DNA of 64,000 bases from Synechococcus sp. LA31. Its GTDB lineage: Bacteria; Cyanobacteriota; Cyanobacteriia; PCC-6307; Cyanobiaceae. The notes below the pieces were generated by a model. That model was not told the DNA's origin. It ran no database searches and saw only the letters and a list, made by a program, of their open reading frames with translations. Location: assembly GCF_018502385.1 (NCBI RefSeq), contig NZ_CP075523.1, positions 1 to 64,000 on the forward strand, read 5' to 3'. A program made the position numbers and the translations under genes. Below, piece by piece: positions 26,378 through 36,139 of the stretch. How positions within the stretch are numbered: the first letter of the stretch is position 1; every line of letters begins with the position of its first letter.

Positions 26378-27112
26378 TCAGTCGCGGCGGCCGCCACCGT
26401 TGAGGGCGATCACCAGGCGCAGGATGAAGATGAAGAGGTTGATGTAGGTGAGGTACATGCCCAGAGCGCCGGCCAGATACTGGTCATCGCTGTAGGTGCG
26501 GGGCATCGTGTAGAAGTCGACGAAGGCGGCGCCCACGAAGATCACGGTGCCGAAGCCGGCGATCAGCAGCTCCATGCCGCCCATGCCGAAGCCGGGCACA
26601 AAGATGCCGCCCACGATCTGCACGAGCATGGCGATCACCAGGCCGATAATGCCCAGCCCCACAACGCCGCTCAGGGCCTGACCGACGCTGTCGCTCATGC
26701 GACGGCCCATCACTGAGGCCGCCACGAAGGTGATGCCCGTGGCGAGGGCAGCCGTGCCGATGGCGCCGATGCCCGCGGTGCCGATGGCCATGGCTACCAG
26801 GCCGCTGAGGGTGTAGCCGGTGATCAGGCTGTAGGCGGCCAGCAGCGGCAGTGCCGTGCCGTTGTTGCCCTTCATGGCCACGTTTTGGGCCGCGAAGAAG
26901 AGGATGAAGTTGCCGATCAAGGCCACCCAGAACAGGGGCATGAACAGCGCCGGGTTACTGGCCATGAGGGCCAGACCGCCCATGACGCCACCGGCGGTGA
27001 GCACCATCCCGCCGCCCACGTAGGGCAACGCCTTGTTGACCACATTGGGGCCCACCAGCGCGCTCGATTGAGCCTCGCGGATGGCCTCCTGGAAATTGCT
27101 GCTGGCCGGCAT
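26378..27112 (-). CDS. Bax inhibitor-1/YccA family membrane protein
   Basis: 244 residues with seven hydrophobic helices and the BI-1 pattern: a short polar N-terminus (NFQEAIREAQSSALVGPNVV), helices ending in GNFILFFAAQ, SLITGYTLSGLV, TFVAASVMGRRM, and the C-terminal helix YLAGALGMYLTYINLFIFIL with LRLVIALNGGGRRD. Relatives are pH-sensitive calcium channels or interact with the FtsH protease (family knowledge). The ATG at 27112 is followed downstream by an intrinsic terminator, so it is probably a single-gene unit. Confidence 0.88.
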   Translation of the reverse strand: MPASSNFQEAIREAQSSALVGPNVVNKALPYVGGGMVLTAGGVMGGLALMASNPALFMPLFWVALIGNFILFFAAQNVAMKGNNGTALPLLAAYSLITGYTLSGLVAMAIGTAGIGAIGTAALATGITFVAASVMGRRMSDSVGQALSGVVGLGIIGLVIAMLVQIVGGIFVPGFGMGGMELLIAGFGTVIFVGAAFVDFYTMPRTYSDDQYLAGALGMYLTYINLFIFILRLVIALNGGGRRD

Positions 27113-27208
27113 GGCTCAGAGAGACGACTGACTTCCCCTATCCTGCCAGCGCTTTTTCACCAGTGGGAGGAAGTGAAAGGCTCTGTTGGTGTGGATCCCC
27201 CTACGGAC

Positions 27209-28210
27209 TCAGCGCCGGTGAGGTCCGCGGCTAGCGCTGCGTTCGTCGTCGCGGCTGGCGTAGGCGTTGACTAGGCGCTGCACCAGCGGGTGGCGCACCA
27301 CATCAGCAGCGGTGAGCCGGCAGATGGCAACGCCTTCCACCCCGTCCAGCACCTGAGCCGCCTCGATCAGGCCGCTGAGCTGGCCCGGTGGCAGATCGAT
27401 CTGGGTGGGATCGCCCGTGACCACCATGCGGGAGCCTTCACCGAGGCGGGTGAGCACCATGCGCATCTGGGCGGTGGTGGTGTTCTGGGCCTCGTCGAGG
27501 ATCACGAAGGCATCGGCCAGGGTGCGGCCACGCATGTAGGCCAGCGGCGCCACTTCGATCACATTTTTTTCGATCAGGGCGGCGGTGCGCTCTTGGCCCA
27601 GAAGGGTGTGCAGGGCGTCGTAAAGAGGGCGCAGGTAGGGATCCACCTTCTGTTGCAGGTCGCCCGGCAGAAAGCCGAGCCGCTCACCCGCTTCCACGGC
27701 GGGGCGCGTGAGGATCAGCCGCTCCACCCGGCGCTCCTGAAGAGCGCGCACAGCCTGAACGGCGGCCAAAAAGGTTTTGCCGGTGCCGGCGGGACCTAGG
27801 GCCAGGGTGAGGTCGTGGCGCTCAATCGCCTCGACGTAGGCCTTTTGCTTGAGCGTGCGCGGGCGCAGCAGCTTGCCGCTCTGGCTGCGGGCCAACACTT
27901 GTTTACCCAGTTGCTGGTGCTCATCGCCACGGCCCGTATCGAGGGCGGAGAGTGCCGTTTGCACGTCCACCTGGGTGATCGCTTGGCCCTCCTGCCAGAG
28001 GGGGCGGAGCAGTTCCACCAACCCGGCGGCGCGCTCCAGCTGGTTGGGGCGACCGCGCAATTGCAATGACAAACCCCGCAACACCAGCGAGGCACCAGTC
28101 AGGGCTTCGAGGCGATGCAGGGTGGTTTCCGCTTCGCCCGCCAGAGCCATGGCGGCATCCTGGTCGGGCAAATCGATGCTGAAAGAGGTGAGGGTGTCAG
28201 CCCCGGACAT
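27209..28210 (-). CDS. phoH: PhoH-like ATPase
   Basis: 333-residue P-loop protein of the PhoH (YbeZ) type, linked to RNA metabolism and ribosome maturation. The Walker A is [20 protein letters not shown], the Walker [11 protein letters not shown], and later motifs are [13 protein letters not shown] and [16 protein letters not shown]. The N-terminal 90 residues form a KH-like domain. The ATG 28210 lies 11 bases after rpsP on the same strand, so the two are probably co-transcribed. The last 20 residues are polar and arginine-rich. Confidence 0.93.
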   Translation of the reverse strand: MSGADTLTSFSIDLPDQDAAMALAGEAETTLHRLEALTGASLVLRGLSLQLRGRPNQLERAAGLVELLRPLWQEGQAITQVDVQTALSALDTGRGDEHQQLGKQVLARSQSGKLLRPRTLKQKAYVEAIERHDLTLALGPAGTGKTFLAAVQAVRALQERRVERLILTRPAVEAGERLGFLPGDLQQKVDPYLRPLYDALHTLLGQERTAALIEKNVIEVAPLAYMRGRTLADAFVILDEAQNTTTAQMRMVLTRLGEGSRMVVTGDPTQIDLPPGQLSGLIEAAQVLDGVEGVAICRLTAADVVRHPLVQRLVNAYASRDDERSASRGPHRR

Positions 28211-28221
28211 GGGGCGCAGCC

Positions 28222-28620
28222 TCAGGCTTCAGCAGCGCCTTCGGCGGGAGCAGCAGCAGCTTCTGCAGCGGCGGCAGCCTCAGCAGCCTTGGCTTCAGCG
28301 GCTTCCTTGGCTGCCTGCTTGGCAGCGGCTTCACGGGCAGCGGCTTGCTTCTTCTGGCCAATTACCACGGAAGGGCGCACCTTCTTCTCTACAAGGCCGC
28401 CGCGCTCAAGCAGGGTGAGCACGCTTTCGGTGGGTTGGGCACCCTGTGCCAGGCGTGCACGGATCGCTTCGGTGTCGAGGCGGGTTTCCTTGGTGCGGGG
28501 GTTGTAGAAGCCCAGCTCCTCGAGGGGGCGACCATCGCGCCGGGAGGTGCTGTTGCAGGCCACCAGGCGGAAGCTCGCTTCCCGCTTTTTACCGAACCGC
28601 TTCAGGCGGAGCTTGATCAT
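28222..28620 (-). CDS. rpsP: 30S ribosomal protein S16 with alanine-rich tail
   Basis: 132 residues. The first 80 are the ribosomal S16 core ([33 protein letters not shown]). The last 45 are a low-complexity Ala/Glu/Lys tail predicted to be a helix, which is absent from the E. coli protein of 82 residues but common as a variable extension in picocyanobacteria (recollection). The gene lies between ffh upstream and phoH downstream on the same strand. The 97-base gap to ffh may hold a promoter. Confidence 0.96.
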   Translation of the reverse strand: MIKLRLKRFGKKREASFRLVACNSTSRRDGRPLEELGFYNPRTKETRLDTEAIRARLAQGAQPTESVLTLLERGGLVEKKVRPSVVIGQKKQAAAREAAAKQAAKEAAEAKAAEAAAAAEAAAAPAEGAAEA

Positions 28621-28717
28621 TGTGGCCTTGCCTTACTGACTGGATAAAGGGTGCGGGCTCCGTTGGAAAGCGGAATCGCGCGCCAAACGACCACAATACT
28701 CTTCGAGGTGAACCCCC

Positions 28718-30184
28718 TCAAAGCTGGCCGAAGCCCTTGCGCTTCTTGGCAGGTTTGGGGGCCTTGGGCATGCCGCCGCCGCCACGGCCGGGGCCGCCCA
28801 TCCCTGGCATTCCAGGCATCCCGGGCATTCCAGGCATGCCGCCACCCATTCCGGGAAAGCCGCCCATGCCAGGCATGCCGCCGCCACGGGTCATCTGCTG
28901 CATGAACCCGCGCATCTGCTGGAAGTTCTGCAGCACTTTGTCCACATCAGCCGGGGTGTGGCCACTGCCGCTGGCGATGCGGCGCCGGCGGGAGGGATTG
29001 GCGGCCAGCAGGTCGGGGTCGCTGCGCTCCGCCTCGGTCATCGAGCTGATCATCGCTTCGATCTTCTTGAGCTGCTCTTCGCCCTGCTTGAGCATGCCGT
29101 CGTCGATCTTGTTCATCCCCGGGATCATTTTCATCAGACCGCCCAGGGAGCCCATGCGCTTGATCAGGCGCATCTGCTTCACGAAGTCCGAGAAGTCGAA
29201 GGTGGCTTCCTGGAGCTTCTGCTGCATCTTGGCCACGTCGGCCAGCTCCACCTCCTTCTGGGCCTTCTCCACCAGGGTGAGCACATCCCCCATGCCGAGG
29301 ATGCGGCTCGCCATCCGCTCGGGGTGGAAGGGCTGCAGCGCCTCCACCTTCTCGCCGGTGCCGATGAACTTGATCGGCGCGCCGCTCACCTTGCGGATCG
29401 AGAGGGCGGCACCACCGCGGGAGTCGCCGTCGAGCTTGGTGAGCACGGCGCCGGTGATGCCCACCTGATCGTGGAAGGCCCGGGTGAGTTCGGCGGCCTC
29501 CTGGCCGATCATCGAATCCACCACCAGCAGCACCTCATCAGGGCTGCAGGCCTCCCGGATTCGCACCATTTCCTCCATCATCGATGCATCGATCTGGAGG
29601 CGGCCGGCGGTGTCCACCAGCACGGTGTCGAACCCTTCTGCCTTCGCTTTTTCGATGCCTGCGGCGGCGATTGCTTCCGGTTTGGCTTCGGTGCCGAGGC
29701 TGAACACCTCCACACCGATCTGGCCGCCCAATGTTTTGAGCTGATCGATGGCTGCGGGGCGATACACATCGGCACCCACCAGCAGCGCTTTGCGGCCCTG
29801 TTCTTTGAGGTGCAGGCCGAGCTTGGCCGTGGCGGTGGTTTTGCCGGCGCCTTGCAGACCGGCCATCAGCACCACAGAGGGCTCGCCCGCTTTGCCCCCC
29901 GCGGCGAGAGGAGCGTTTTCACCGCCCATGGTGTCCACGAGCTGCTCGTGCACCACCTGGATGAATTTTTGGTCCGGGCTGATGCCGCGCACCACCTCTG
30001 CGCCAAGGGCCTTCTTGCGGACTTCGTCCACAAAGTCCTTCACCACCGGCAGGCTCACATCGGCCTCCAGCAGCGCGCGGCGCACCTCCTTCAGGGCGCC
30101 ATCCACGTTGGTTTCGCTGATGGAGCCCTGGCCGCGCAGGTTTTTGACAGCGTCTTCAAACCGCTGGGAAAGCTCGTCGAACAT
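28718..30184 (-). CDS. ffh: Signal recognition particle protein Ffh
   Basis: 488-residue SRP GTPase that delivers signal-anchor proteins to the membrane. The NG domain has GLQGAGKTTATAKLG, DVYRPAAIDQLK, DTAGRL and TKLDGDSRGGAAL. The M domain (about 300-430) has the RNA- and signal-binding SGSGHTPADVDKVLQNFQQM. The last 55 residues are an unusual run of Gly-Met-Pro repeats (GMPGMGGFPGMGGGMPGMP) ending in a basic tail PKPAKKRKGFGQL. The methionine-rich tail may extend the flexible signal-binding surface (inference). Confidence 0.97.
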   Translation of the reverse strand: MFDELSQRFEDAVKNLRGQGSISETNVDGALKEVRRALLEADVSLPVVKDFVDEVRKKALGAEVVRGISPDQKFIQVVHEQLVDTMGGENAPLAAGGKAGEPSVVLMAGLQGAGKTTATAKLGLHLKEQGRKALLVGADVYRPAAIDQLKTLGGQIGVEVFSLGTEAKPEAIAAAGIEKAKAEGFDTVLVDTAGRLQIDASMMEEMVRIREACSPDEVLLVVDSMIGQEAAELTRAFHDQVGITGAVLTKLDGDSRGGAALSIRKVSGAPIKFIGTGEKVEALQPFHPERMASRILGMGDVLTLVEKAQKEVELADVAKMQQKLQEATFDFSDFVKQMRLIKRMGSLGGLMKMIPGMNKIDDGMLKQGEEQLKKIEAMISSMTEAERSDPDLLAANPSRRRRIASGSGHTPADVDKVLQNFQQMRGFMQQMTRGGGMPGMGGFPGMGGGMPGMPGMPGMPGMGGPGRGGGGMPKAPKPAKKRKGFGQL

Positions 30185-30253
30185 CAGATGCGCAGGCGGC
30201 TGGGGGCGGGCGGCGACAGCCGCTGATGGCGCGATCGTAAAAAGGCGTCGTCC

Positions 30254-32200
30254 TCAGCTCGGTTTGAAGCCCGCCAGCAACCAGCGATCACCGTCGCGGC
30301 CAAACACATAAATGTTGGTGAAGGTGGTGCTGGCGGTCTGGCTCAGCACGGCCCCAGTGCTGCTGCGGCGTTGATCGCTGTATCGGAGTGTTACCTCGGC
30401 GGCGATCCGGCGGGGGCTGCGTTCACGCACGCTGAAGCTTTCCACCTTGGCGTTCACCGTTTCGGTGGCACCGGCGTTGCGGTTGGCCTGTTCCTGGCGT
30501 TGCAGCAGGGTGACCTGGGAGCTGCGCGCGAGAGCCGTGAGTGCTATGGGCGGTTGCTGACCGGCCAGCACCGCAGCCTTGGCCGCCAGCCAGGCTTCGA
30601 GGAGCTCTTGCAGCTGGGTTTCGCTGGGGTCGCTGCTGGTGAGCGGGAAGGCGGGAGCCGGAGGTTCGGGCGCTGGCTCCGGTGCCGCTGCTGTGGACTG
30701 CTCAGCCGGTTGCACCGGCAGGGGCTGCACGGTTTGGGGGCGTGGGCGCAGCACCAGCCAGCCCCCAAGTGCGGCCACGAGCACGGTGGCTCCCGCGGCC
30801 GGTAGGGCCCAACGGGGCAGATCTGTGATGGCTGGGATGTCCGGCAGCCGAAGCGCCGGTCGTCGCCAGCGGGGACCATCCCACAAGTCGTCGTCGTCGT
30901 CGGAATGGAGAAGGTCTGGCTCTGGGGCGCTCTCGAAGCTGAAATCGGGCCACGCCGGCAGCTCCTCCGGGGTGGTAGCAGGCGGGGTTGGGGTGTTCGC
31001 GAGGGGGGATGGGCTGCTCTGGCGACCGCGGATGCGGTCTTGTTGCTCCACGTAGGCCTGCACGTCGCGATCGGCGAACCAGGCCTCGAGGTCCACATCG
31101 GCCTCGATGTCACGGAAGCCGGGCAGCACTTCGCGGCTCAGCCAGTCGCGGCAGTACGCGCACAGGCGGGCCAGGGGATCGTCGCTCTGCTCTTCAGCCC
31201 ACTGGCGCAAGGCCTCATCGGCGCCCGCATCAAACATGGCCTGGGCCTGATCCACCTGGCCCAGCAGCAGTTGCTGGCAGGCAAGGAACACCTCGGTGCC
31301 GGCCTGGCCTCCGGCCTTGAGGCGCTGGAAGGCAGCTTGGATGCGCTCGGGTTTGCGCTGCACGAAGCCCGCTGCCGTGAGGGCAAAGCTGGCGAGGAAA
31401 TCTGCGGTGGCCGAGCCGGCATCGCCCCAGCGGCTGAACAGATCCACCTGCTCCTGCACGGTGAGGAATTGCCGGATCTGCTTAAAGAAGGGTTGGAACT
31501 CGGCCTGCGGGAAATCACTGTCGAGATCGCCTTCCAGGCCGCCGCGCTGCTGCACCAATTGCTCCAACAGCCCGATGCCCTCCTGGCGGGCGCTGAGCGC
31601 CGAGAGGTCTCGGCTGATCAGGTCGAGCACCCGATAGGGCAGGAGAGTTTTCAGCTGGTGTTCCAGCTGGCGGCGCTGCTCGGGGAGTTGGCCCATGCGC
31701 TGCAGCAGCTGCAAGCCCTGTTGCAGCGTGCGGGCCGAGGCTTCGTAGCGGCGCTGGTTGCGGTAATCGGTTGCGGCGGCCTGGCAGGCGATGCCGGCCA
31801 ACAGGGTGAGATCCGCTTCACGGCTGCTGCCTAGGGCGGGCGCCTGGGGCGGCTGGAGGCCGCGGCTGGCGGCTTCGAAGGCCTCTTGGGCCTGGCCGGC
31901 CTCCATTAGCAGCAACAAGCCGCCCACTTCGCGGGAGGGGGGGATCTCCAACGCGGCGATGGCCCCTTCGCCCGTGTCGGCGATGGCGGTGAGTTCGCGC
32001 TCGTAGCTGTGGCGCCGCTCCTCATCGCTGAGCAGGTCAGCGCTGGCCTGCAACAGCTGCGCTCGGGCCTGCAGCGTGTCGTGGGTGAAGCCCTGGTCCG
32101 GGGCTCGATCCAGGCGCTGCTGCAGGGTGCGCAGCACGGTTTCCCCGTCCGTCGTGGGGGAGACACCGAGGAGGCGGAAGTGGTCGATCGGCAGTTCCAA
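30254..32200 (-). CDS. ftn2: Ftn2/ZipN (ARC6-type) cell division protein
   Basis: 648 residues. The N-terminal J-like domain (MELPIDHFRLLGVSPTTDGE, LLSDEERRHSYEREL), a long helical middle, an acidic linker (LLHSDDDDDLWDGP), one transmembrane helix (LPAAGATVLVAALGGWLVL, about residue 460) and a C-terminal IMS/DUF4101 domain (TQLQELLEAWLAAKAAVLAG to WLLAGFKPS) are in the order of cyanobacterial ZipN and plant ARC6. It anchors the FtsZ ring to the cytoplasmic membrane. It is divergent from pdhA with 130 bases between. Confidence 0.9.
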   Translation of the reverse strand: MELPIDHFRLLGVSPTTDGETVLRTLQQRLDRAPDQGFTHDTLQARAQLLQASADLLSDEERRHSYERELTAIADTGEGAIAALEIPPSREVGGLLLLMEAGQAQEAFEAASRGLQPPQAPALGSSREADLTLLAGIACQAAATDYRNQRRYEASARTLQQGLQLLQRMGQLPEQRRQLEHQLKTLLPYRVLDLISRDLSALSARQEGIGLLEQLVQQRGGLEGDLDSDFPQAEFQPFFKQIRQFLTVQEQVDLFSRWGDAGSATADFLASFALTAAGFVQRKPERIQAAFQRLKAGGQAGTEVFLACQQLLLGQVDQAQAMFDAGADEALRQWAEEQSDDPLARLCAYCRDWLSREVLPGFRDIEADVDLEAWFADRDVQAYVEQQDRIRGRQSSPSPLANTPTPPATTPEELPAWPDFSFESAPEPDLLHSDDDDDLWDGPRWRRPALRLPDIPAITDLPRWALPAAGATVLVAALGGWLVLRPRPQTVQPLPVQPAEQSTAAAPEPAPEPPAPAFPLTSSDPSETQLQELLEAWLAAKAAVLAGQQPPIALTALARSSQVTLLQRQEQANRNAGATETVNAKVESFSVRERSPRRIAAEVTLRYSDQRRSSTGAVLSQTASTTFTNIYVFGRDGDRWLLAGFKPS

Positions 32201-32330
32201 TCCGCCCCGTTCGCTTGGGCGCGACTGTAGTCAGGGTCTGTGGTTTTGGCTTGAATCTGCACATCCTTTGCTGATGGACCCCGTACAGTCGGTCCAGCAT
32301 CAGTAGTGGCCGGGCAGCCGGAAACCGCGC

Positions 32331-33440
32331 ATGACACAGGCAGATCTCGGCCAGAGCGTCGCCAGCAACGGAGCTCCCGCCTGCTCGGCCGACGTGAATG
32401 CAGTGGGGCTCCACGCCGAGCGTCTGCTCAACCTCTATCCCTCCACGCCCGCTGTGATTACGCGGGATGAGGGCTTGATGCTCTACCGCGATATGACCCT
32501 GGGCCGGCGCTTTGAAGACAAGTGCGCCGAGATGTATTACCGGGGCAAAATGTTCGGCTTCGTGCACCTCTACAACGGCCAGGAGGCTGTGAGCACGGGC
32601 GTGATCAAAGCAATGAAGATGCAGCACGACTGGTTCTGCAGCACCTATCGCGATCACGTGCATGCCCTCAGCTGCGGCGTGCCGGCCCGCGAGGTGATGA
32701 GCGAGCTGTTTGGCAAAGAAACCGGTTGCAGCAAGGGGCGCGGCGGTTCCATGCACCTCTTCTCTAAAGAGCACCACCTGCTCGGTGGTTATGCCTTCAT
32801 CGGTGAAGGCATCCCGGTGGCACTGGGTGCTGCCTTCACCAGCCGCTACAAACGGGATGCCCTGGGTGATGCCAGCAGCGATGCAGTCACCGCAGCATTT
32901 TTCGGTGATGGCACCTGCAACATCGGGCAGTTTTACGAGTGCCTAAACATGGCCTCGCTGTGGAAGCTGCCGATCATCTTTGTGGTGGAGAACAACAAGT
33001 GGGCCATCGGCATGGACCACAACCGCGCCACGAGTGATCCTGAAATCTGGCGCAAAGCAGCCGGGTTCGGCATGGCCGGTGAAGAAGTCGACGGCATGGA
33101 TGTGCTGGCCGTGCGCGGCGCCGCCCAACGTGCCATCGAGCGGGCTCGCGCCGGCGAAGGCCCCACCCTGTTGGAGTGCCTCACCTACCGCTTCCGCGGC
33201 CACTCGCTTGCGGATCCTGATGAGCTGCGCGCCGAGGCGGAGAAAGAGTTCTGGGCGCAGCGCGATCCGATCAAGCGCTTGGCGGCTCATCTGATTGAGC
33301 ACAACCTGGCCAATGCCGATGAGCTCAAGGGCATCGATAAGGAGATCGACGCCGAGGTGGCCGATTGTGTGGAATTTGCCTTGGCTGCTCCCGAGCCCAA
33401 GCCTGAAGAGCTCACCCGCTACATCTGGGCGGAAGACTGA
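32331..33440 (+). CDS. pdhA: Pyruvate dehydrogenase E1 component alpha subunit
   Basis: 369-residue alpha chain of the thiamin-dependent decarboxylase that feeds pyruvate into acetyl-CoA. It shows [33 protein letters not shown], the thiamin diphosphate motif [20 protein letters not shown] ending with ENNKWAIGM, and the phosphoserine-region-like [16 protein letters not shown]. An N-terminal extension of about 35 residues precedes the core. pdhB is elsewhere, as is usual in cyanobacteria. An imperfect inverted repeat lies in the leader at about 32269-32305. Confidence 0.95.
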   Translation: MTQADLGQSVASNGAPACSADVNAVGLHAERLLNLYPSTPAVITRDEGLMLYRDMTLGRRFEDKCAEMYYRGKMFGFVHLYNGQEAVSTGVIKAMKMQHDWFCSTYRDHVHALSCGVPAREVMSELFGKETGCSKGRGGSMHLFSKEHHLLGGYAFIGEGIPVALGAAFTSRYKRDALGDASSDAVTAAFFGDGTCNIGQFYECLNMASLWKLPIIFVVENNKWAIGMDHNRATSDPEIWRKAAGFGMAGEEVDGMDVLAVRGAAQRAIERARAGEGPTLLECLTYRFRGHSLADPDELRAEAEKEFWAQRDPIKRLAAHLIEHNLANADELKGIDKEIDAEVADCVEFALAAPEPKPEELTRYIWAED

Positions 33441-33463
33441 AGCCAGAGCGCCCTACGCGCCGC

Positions 33464-34378
33464 TCACAACCCATGGAGCCGGGCCTGTTCTTTCGCGGCC
33501 CGAAACACCAAGGCATGGCGCTGCACCAATGGCTCCAAGTCGTCGTACCCCCCACCGATCACGGTGGCCACAGGGATCGAGCGCCTGAGGCATGCATCTA
33601 GCACCAACCGATCGCGGTTGAGCAGTCCCATGCTGCTGAGGCACAGCTTGCCGAGGCGGTCGCCGCGGTGGGGATCAACCCCGGCGTTGTAGAGCACCAG
33701 ATCCGGCTGTACCTGATCCAGCAGGTTGGGGATTAGATCACCAATGGCGATGAGGTAGTCGTCGTCTTGGAGTCCATCGTCGAGCGGTAGGTCGATATCG
33801 CTGTTCTGTTTCCGCAGTGGGAAGTTGCTTTGGCAGTGGACTGACACGGTGAAGACCCGCGGTTCGCTGGCAAAGATCGCGGCTGTGGCGTCACCTTGAT
33901 GCACATCCAGATCAATCACCATCAGCTGCTGCACCCGGCCTTCATCCAGCAGCACCTGGGCTGCAACGGCACAGTCGTTGAAGATGCAGAAGCCGCTGCC
34001 GCGATCGGGGTAAGCGTGGTGAGTGCCTCCGGCTAAGTGGCAGGCCAGGCCATGCTCCAGCGCCAGCCTGGCGGTGAGCACCGTGCCGCCCACCGCCAGC
34101 CAGGTGCGCTGCACTAACGCCGTGGTGGCCGGTAAGCCGATGCGGCGCTGCTCTTGATGGGTGAGTGTTCCGTGGGCAAAGGCCTGGTGGTAGCGCGGTT
34201 CGTGCACCAGCTCCAGCCAGCGGCGCGGTGCCGGCAGCGGCTGCACAACCTGCTCGGCCCGCGCCAATTCCCGCTCCAGCAACAGCTGATGCAGCAGCCG
34301 AAATTTCGCCATCGGAAAGCGATGGCTACTGGGCAGCGGCGCGGAATAAGCCGGGTGGTAGACGAAAGGTGGTTGCAC
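33464..34378 (-). CDS. Histone deacetylase family (acetylpolyamine amidohydrolase/AcuC-like) protein
   Basis: 304-residue zinc amidohydrolase. The active site shows AGGTHHAYPDRGSGFCIFND (His pair and Asn-Asp), zinc ligands in VIDLDVHQGDATA (Asp and His) and YNAGVDPHRGD (Asp). The start YHPAYSAPLPSSHRFPMAKF is typical of the bacterial class. The substrate could be an acetylated polyamine, protein lysine or small molecule; the sequence does not tell. GTG 34378 is preferred to an adjacent TTG. It ends 23 bases from convergent pdhA and follows the ABM-domain gene by 13 bases. Confidence 0.88.
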   Translation of the reverse strand: MQPPFVYHPAYSAPLPSSHRFPMAKFRLLHQLLLERELARAEQVVQPLPAPRRWLELVHEPRYHQAFAHGTLTHQEQRRIGLPATTALVQRTWLAVGGTVLTARLALEHGLACHLAGGTHHAYPDRGSGFCIFNDCAVAAQVLLDEGRVQQLMVIDLDVHQGDATAAIFASEPRVFTVSVHCQSNFPLRKQNSDIDLPLDDGLQDDDYLIAIGDLIPNLLDQVQPDLVLYNAGVDPHRGDRLGKLCLSSMGLLNRDRLVLDACLRRSIPVATVIGGGYDDLEPLVQRHALVFRAAKEQARLHGL

Positions 34379-34391
34379 CAAGGAATGGCGC

Positions 34392-35048
34392 CTAGAGCTT
34401 CAGTGTCACCTGCGGTGGGGACAGGCTGCTGAATCCCCACCACAACAGGGTGATCCAGAGCAGCAACGAGGCCAGCCATAGCCATGTTTGTTGGCGGCTG
34501 GTTTCTCCTTCCAGCCAGGGGCGGTACGCACGGCTCATGGCGGGAACCAGCAACCAGGAGGTTGCGGCGACGCAGGCAGCGTTGCTGAGCAGCATCAGGC
34601 TGGCTCTGGAGGCATCCGGAAGCAGCCGCTGCAGCAGTGGTGCCACCAGCATCGCTGTGGGGTAGAGGCTGAGCAACACCAACAGATTCACTTTCCAGGT
34701 GGCCACCGGCCGTTTGATTCGGCGCGATAGCCAGCGGCCATAGCCCATCCAATTGGCGCGGCCCGAAAAGCGATAGCCGGTTTCCTCTTCCTCCTGCACC
34801 AGCAAGCGACGGCGCTCGGGATCATCCAGCCAGCTCATGCACTGCTGGATGGTGTTGAAGCGCATGCTGGTGCGAAATACGCAACCATTAGGCCGCTCCT
34901 CGATCAACCGCCGCTCCACGTTGAGGAAGCCTTTGTGGCGACGAGCCAGTTGCTGCATGCGGTTGCTGAGCCGCAAAAATCGCTCCACGTGGTGGGGCTC
35001 CACGTGTTGTTCGAAGTGATATTCGAACGAGCCGAGGCCCTCGCCCAT
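34392..35048 (-). CDS. ABM-domain membrane protein
   Basis: 218 residues. The N-terminal 100 resemble an antibiotic biosynthesis monooxygenase-like dimeric alpha-beta barrel (FEYHFEQHVEPHHVERFLRL, KGFLNVERRLIEERPNGCVF, RTSMRFNTIQQCMSWLDDPE). The C-terminal half has three hydrophobic helices (VNLLVLLSLYPTAMLVAPLL, LMLLSNAACVAATSWLLVPA, TWLWLASLLLWITLLWWGF). This fusion is known as an ABM superfamily membrane protein; function is unknown. The start is 17 bases after the sigma factor stop on the same strand, suggesting co-transcription with it. Confidence 0.7.
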   Translation of the reverse strand: MGEGLGSFEYHFEQHVEPHHVERFLRLSNRMQQLARRHKGFLNVERRLIEERPNGCVFRTSMRFNTIQQCMSWLDDPERRRLLVQEEEETGYRFSGRANWMGYGRWLSRRIKRPVATWKVNLLVLLSLYPTAMLVAPLLQRLLPDASRASLMLLSNAACVAATSWLLVPAMSRAYRPWLEGETSRQQTWLWLASLLLWITLLWWGFSSLSPPQVTLKL

Positions 35049-35065
35049 GGCTTGCGGGCAGCTGT

Positions 35066-35995
35066 CTACAGGGTGCTTGGCATGCGGCGGGTGAGGTGCC
35101 GCAGCTTGCGTAGGGCCTTCAGCTCCACCTGGCGCACGCGCTCGCGCGACACATCCAGCATCCGGCCGATTTCGGCGAGGGTATGTCGCTCTTCGCCCTC
35201 GAGGCCGAAGCGCAGCTCGAGCACATGGCGCTCTTGGTCGGTGAGGTGGCTCAGCCAGCGGCCCAGCTGTTCGTGATGCATGCCGCGCTCCACCTGATCC
35301 AGCGGTTCGGCATGGCTGTTGTCGGCGATCAAGTCGCCCAGGAAGCTGCGGCCTTCTTCGCCATTCACCGGCGCATCGAGGCTGGAGGTGGTGAGGGCCT
35401 GGCGCAGCAGCGAATCGAGCTCATCGATGGGGATCTCCATCGCTTCGGCGATCTCCCTACGGCTAGGCATGGCGCCGAGTTTGTGGGCCAGATCGAGGCT
35501 CACCTTGCGGATGGCGCTGAGCCGCTCCGAGAGGTGCACCGGCAGGCGGATTGTGCGCGACTGGCAGGCGATCGCACGGGTCATGCTCTGGCGGATCCAC
35601 CAGAAGGCATAGGTGGAGAACTTGTAGCCGCGAGTGGGGTCGAATTTCTCTACAGCGCGCTCAAGCCCCAGGGATCCCTCCTGAATGAGATCGAGTAGCT
35701 CAAGCCCCTTCCCTTGATATTTCTTGGCAACGCTCACCACCAAGCGAAGGTTGGCTTTCATCATCCGTTCTTTGGAACGGCGCCCTACGCGGATTTTTTT
35801 CTTTTGCAGATCGGTATAACCGCCTTCGGGCTCCTCTTCAGTCAGGCGCATCATCGCCTGCACTTGATTGCCGAGTTCAATCTCTTCGGCTGGGGTTAAA
35901 AGAGGCACCCGTCCGATGGTGGAGAGGTACCAGCTGATGGGGTCACTCGTGCGGCGACGACTGGCGCCCCCAGGGGAAAGTCCGGACGCAGTCAT
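35066..35995 (-). CDS. Group 2 sigma-70 family RNA polymerase sigma factor
   Basis: 309 residues. Region 1.2 (DPISWYLSTIGRVPLLTPAEE), region 2 (LRLVVSVAKKYQGKGLELLD to YKFSTYAFWWIRQSMTRAIA), region 3 (RLPVHLSERLSAIRKV) and region 4 with a helix-turn-helix (TLAEIGRMLDVSRERVRQVE) are intact. The extended region 1.1 of the housekeeping factor is missing, so this is a non-essential group 2 factor of the cyanobacterial SigB-E type. An insertion (EEEPEGGYTDLQKKKIRVGR) after region 1.2 is typical of picocyanobacterial members (recollection). The target regulon is unknown. Confidence 0.93.
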   Translation of the reverse strand: MTASGLSPGGASRRRTSDPISWYLSTIGRVPLLTPAEEIELGNQVQAMMRLTEEEPEGGYTDLQKKKIRVGRRSKERMMKANLRLVVSVAKKYQGKGLELLDLIQEGSLGLERAVEKFDPTRGYKFSTYAFWWIRQSMTRAIACQSRTIRLPVHLSERLSAIRKVSLDLAHKLGAMPSRREIAEAMEIPIDELDSLLRQALTTSSLDAPVNGEEGRSFLGDLIADNSHAEPLDQVERGMHHEQLGRWLSHLTDQERHVLELRFGLEGEERHTLAEIGRMLDVSRERVRQVELKALRKLRHLTRRMPSTL

Positions 35996-36139
35996 GAAGC
36001 CTGAGCAGGAAGTGCAGCAAATGTCCTACGGGTTTCAGCAAAACCGATGTGATTTCAGATGGCCTTCAGCTTTCAGCAGTAAAACCTCACACTTATTTGT
36101 TGAGACTCACGCTTGAGAAGGCGGTTGTAAATCTTCTAG

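Noticed and set aside
28958..30226. 422-codon plus-strand frame opposite ffh
   Set aside because: Antisense shadow; the Ffh domains are complete on the minus strand.
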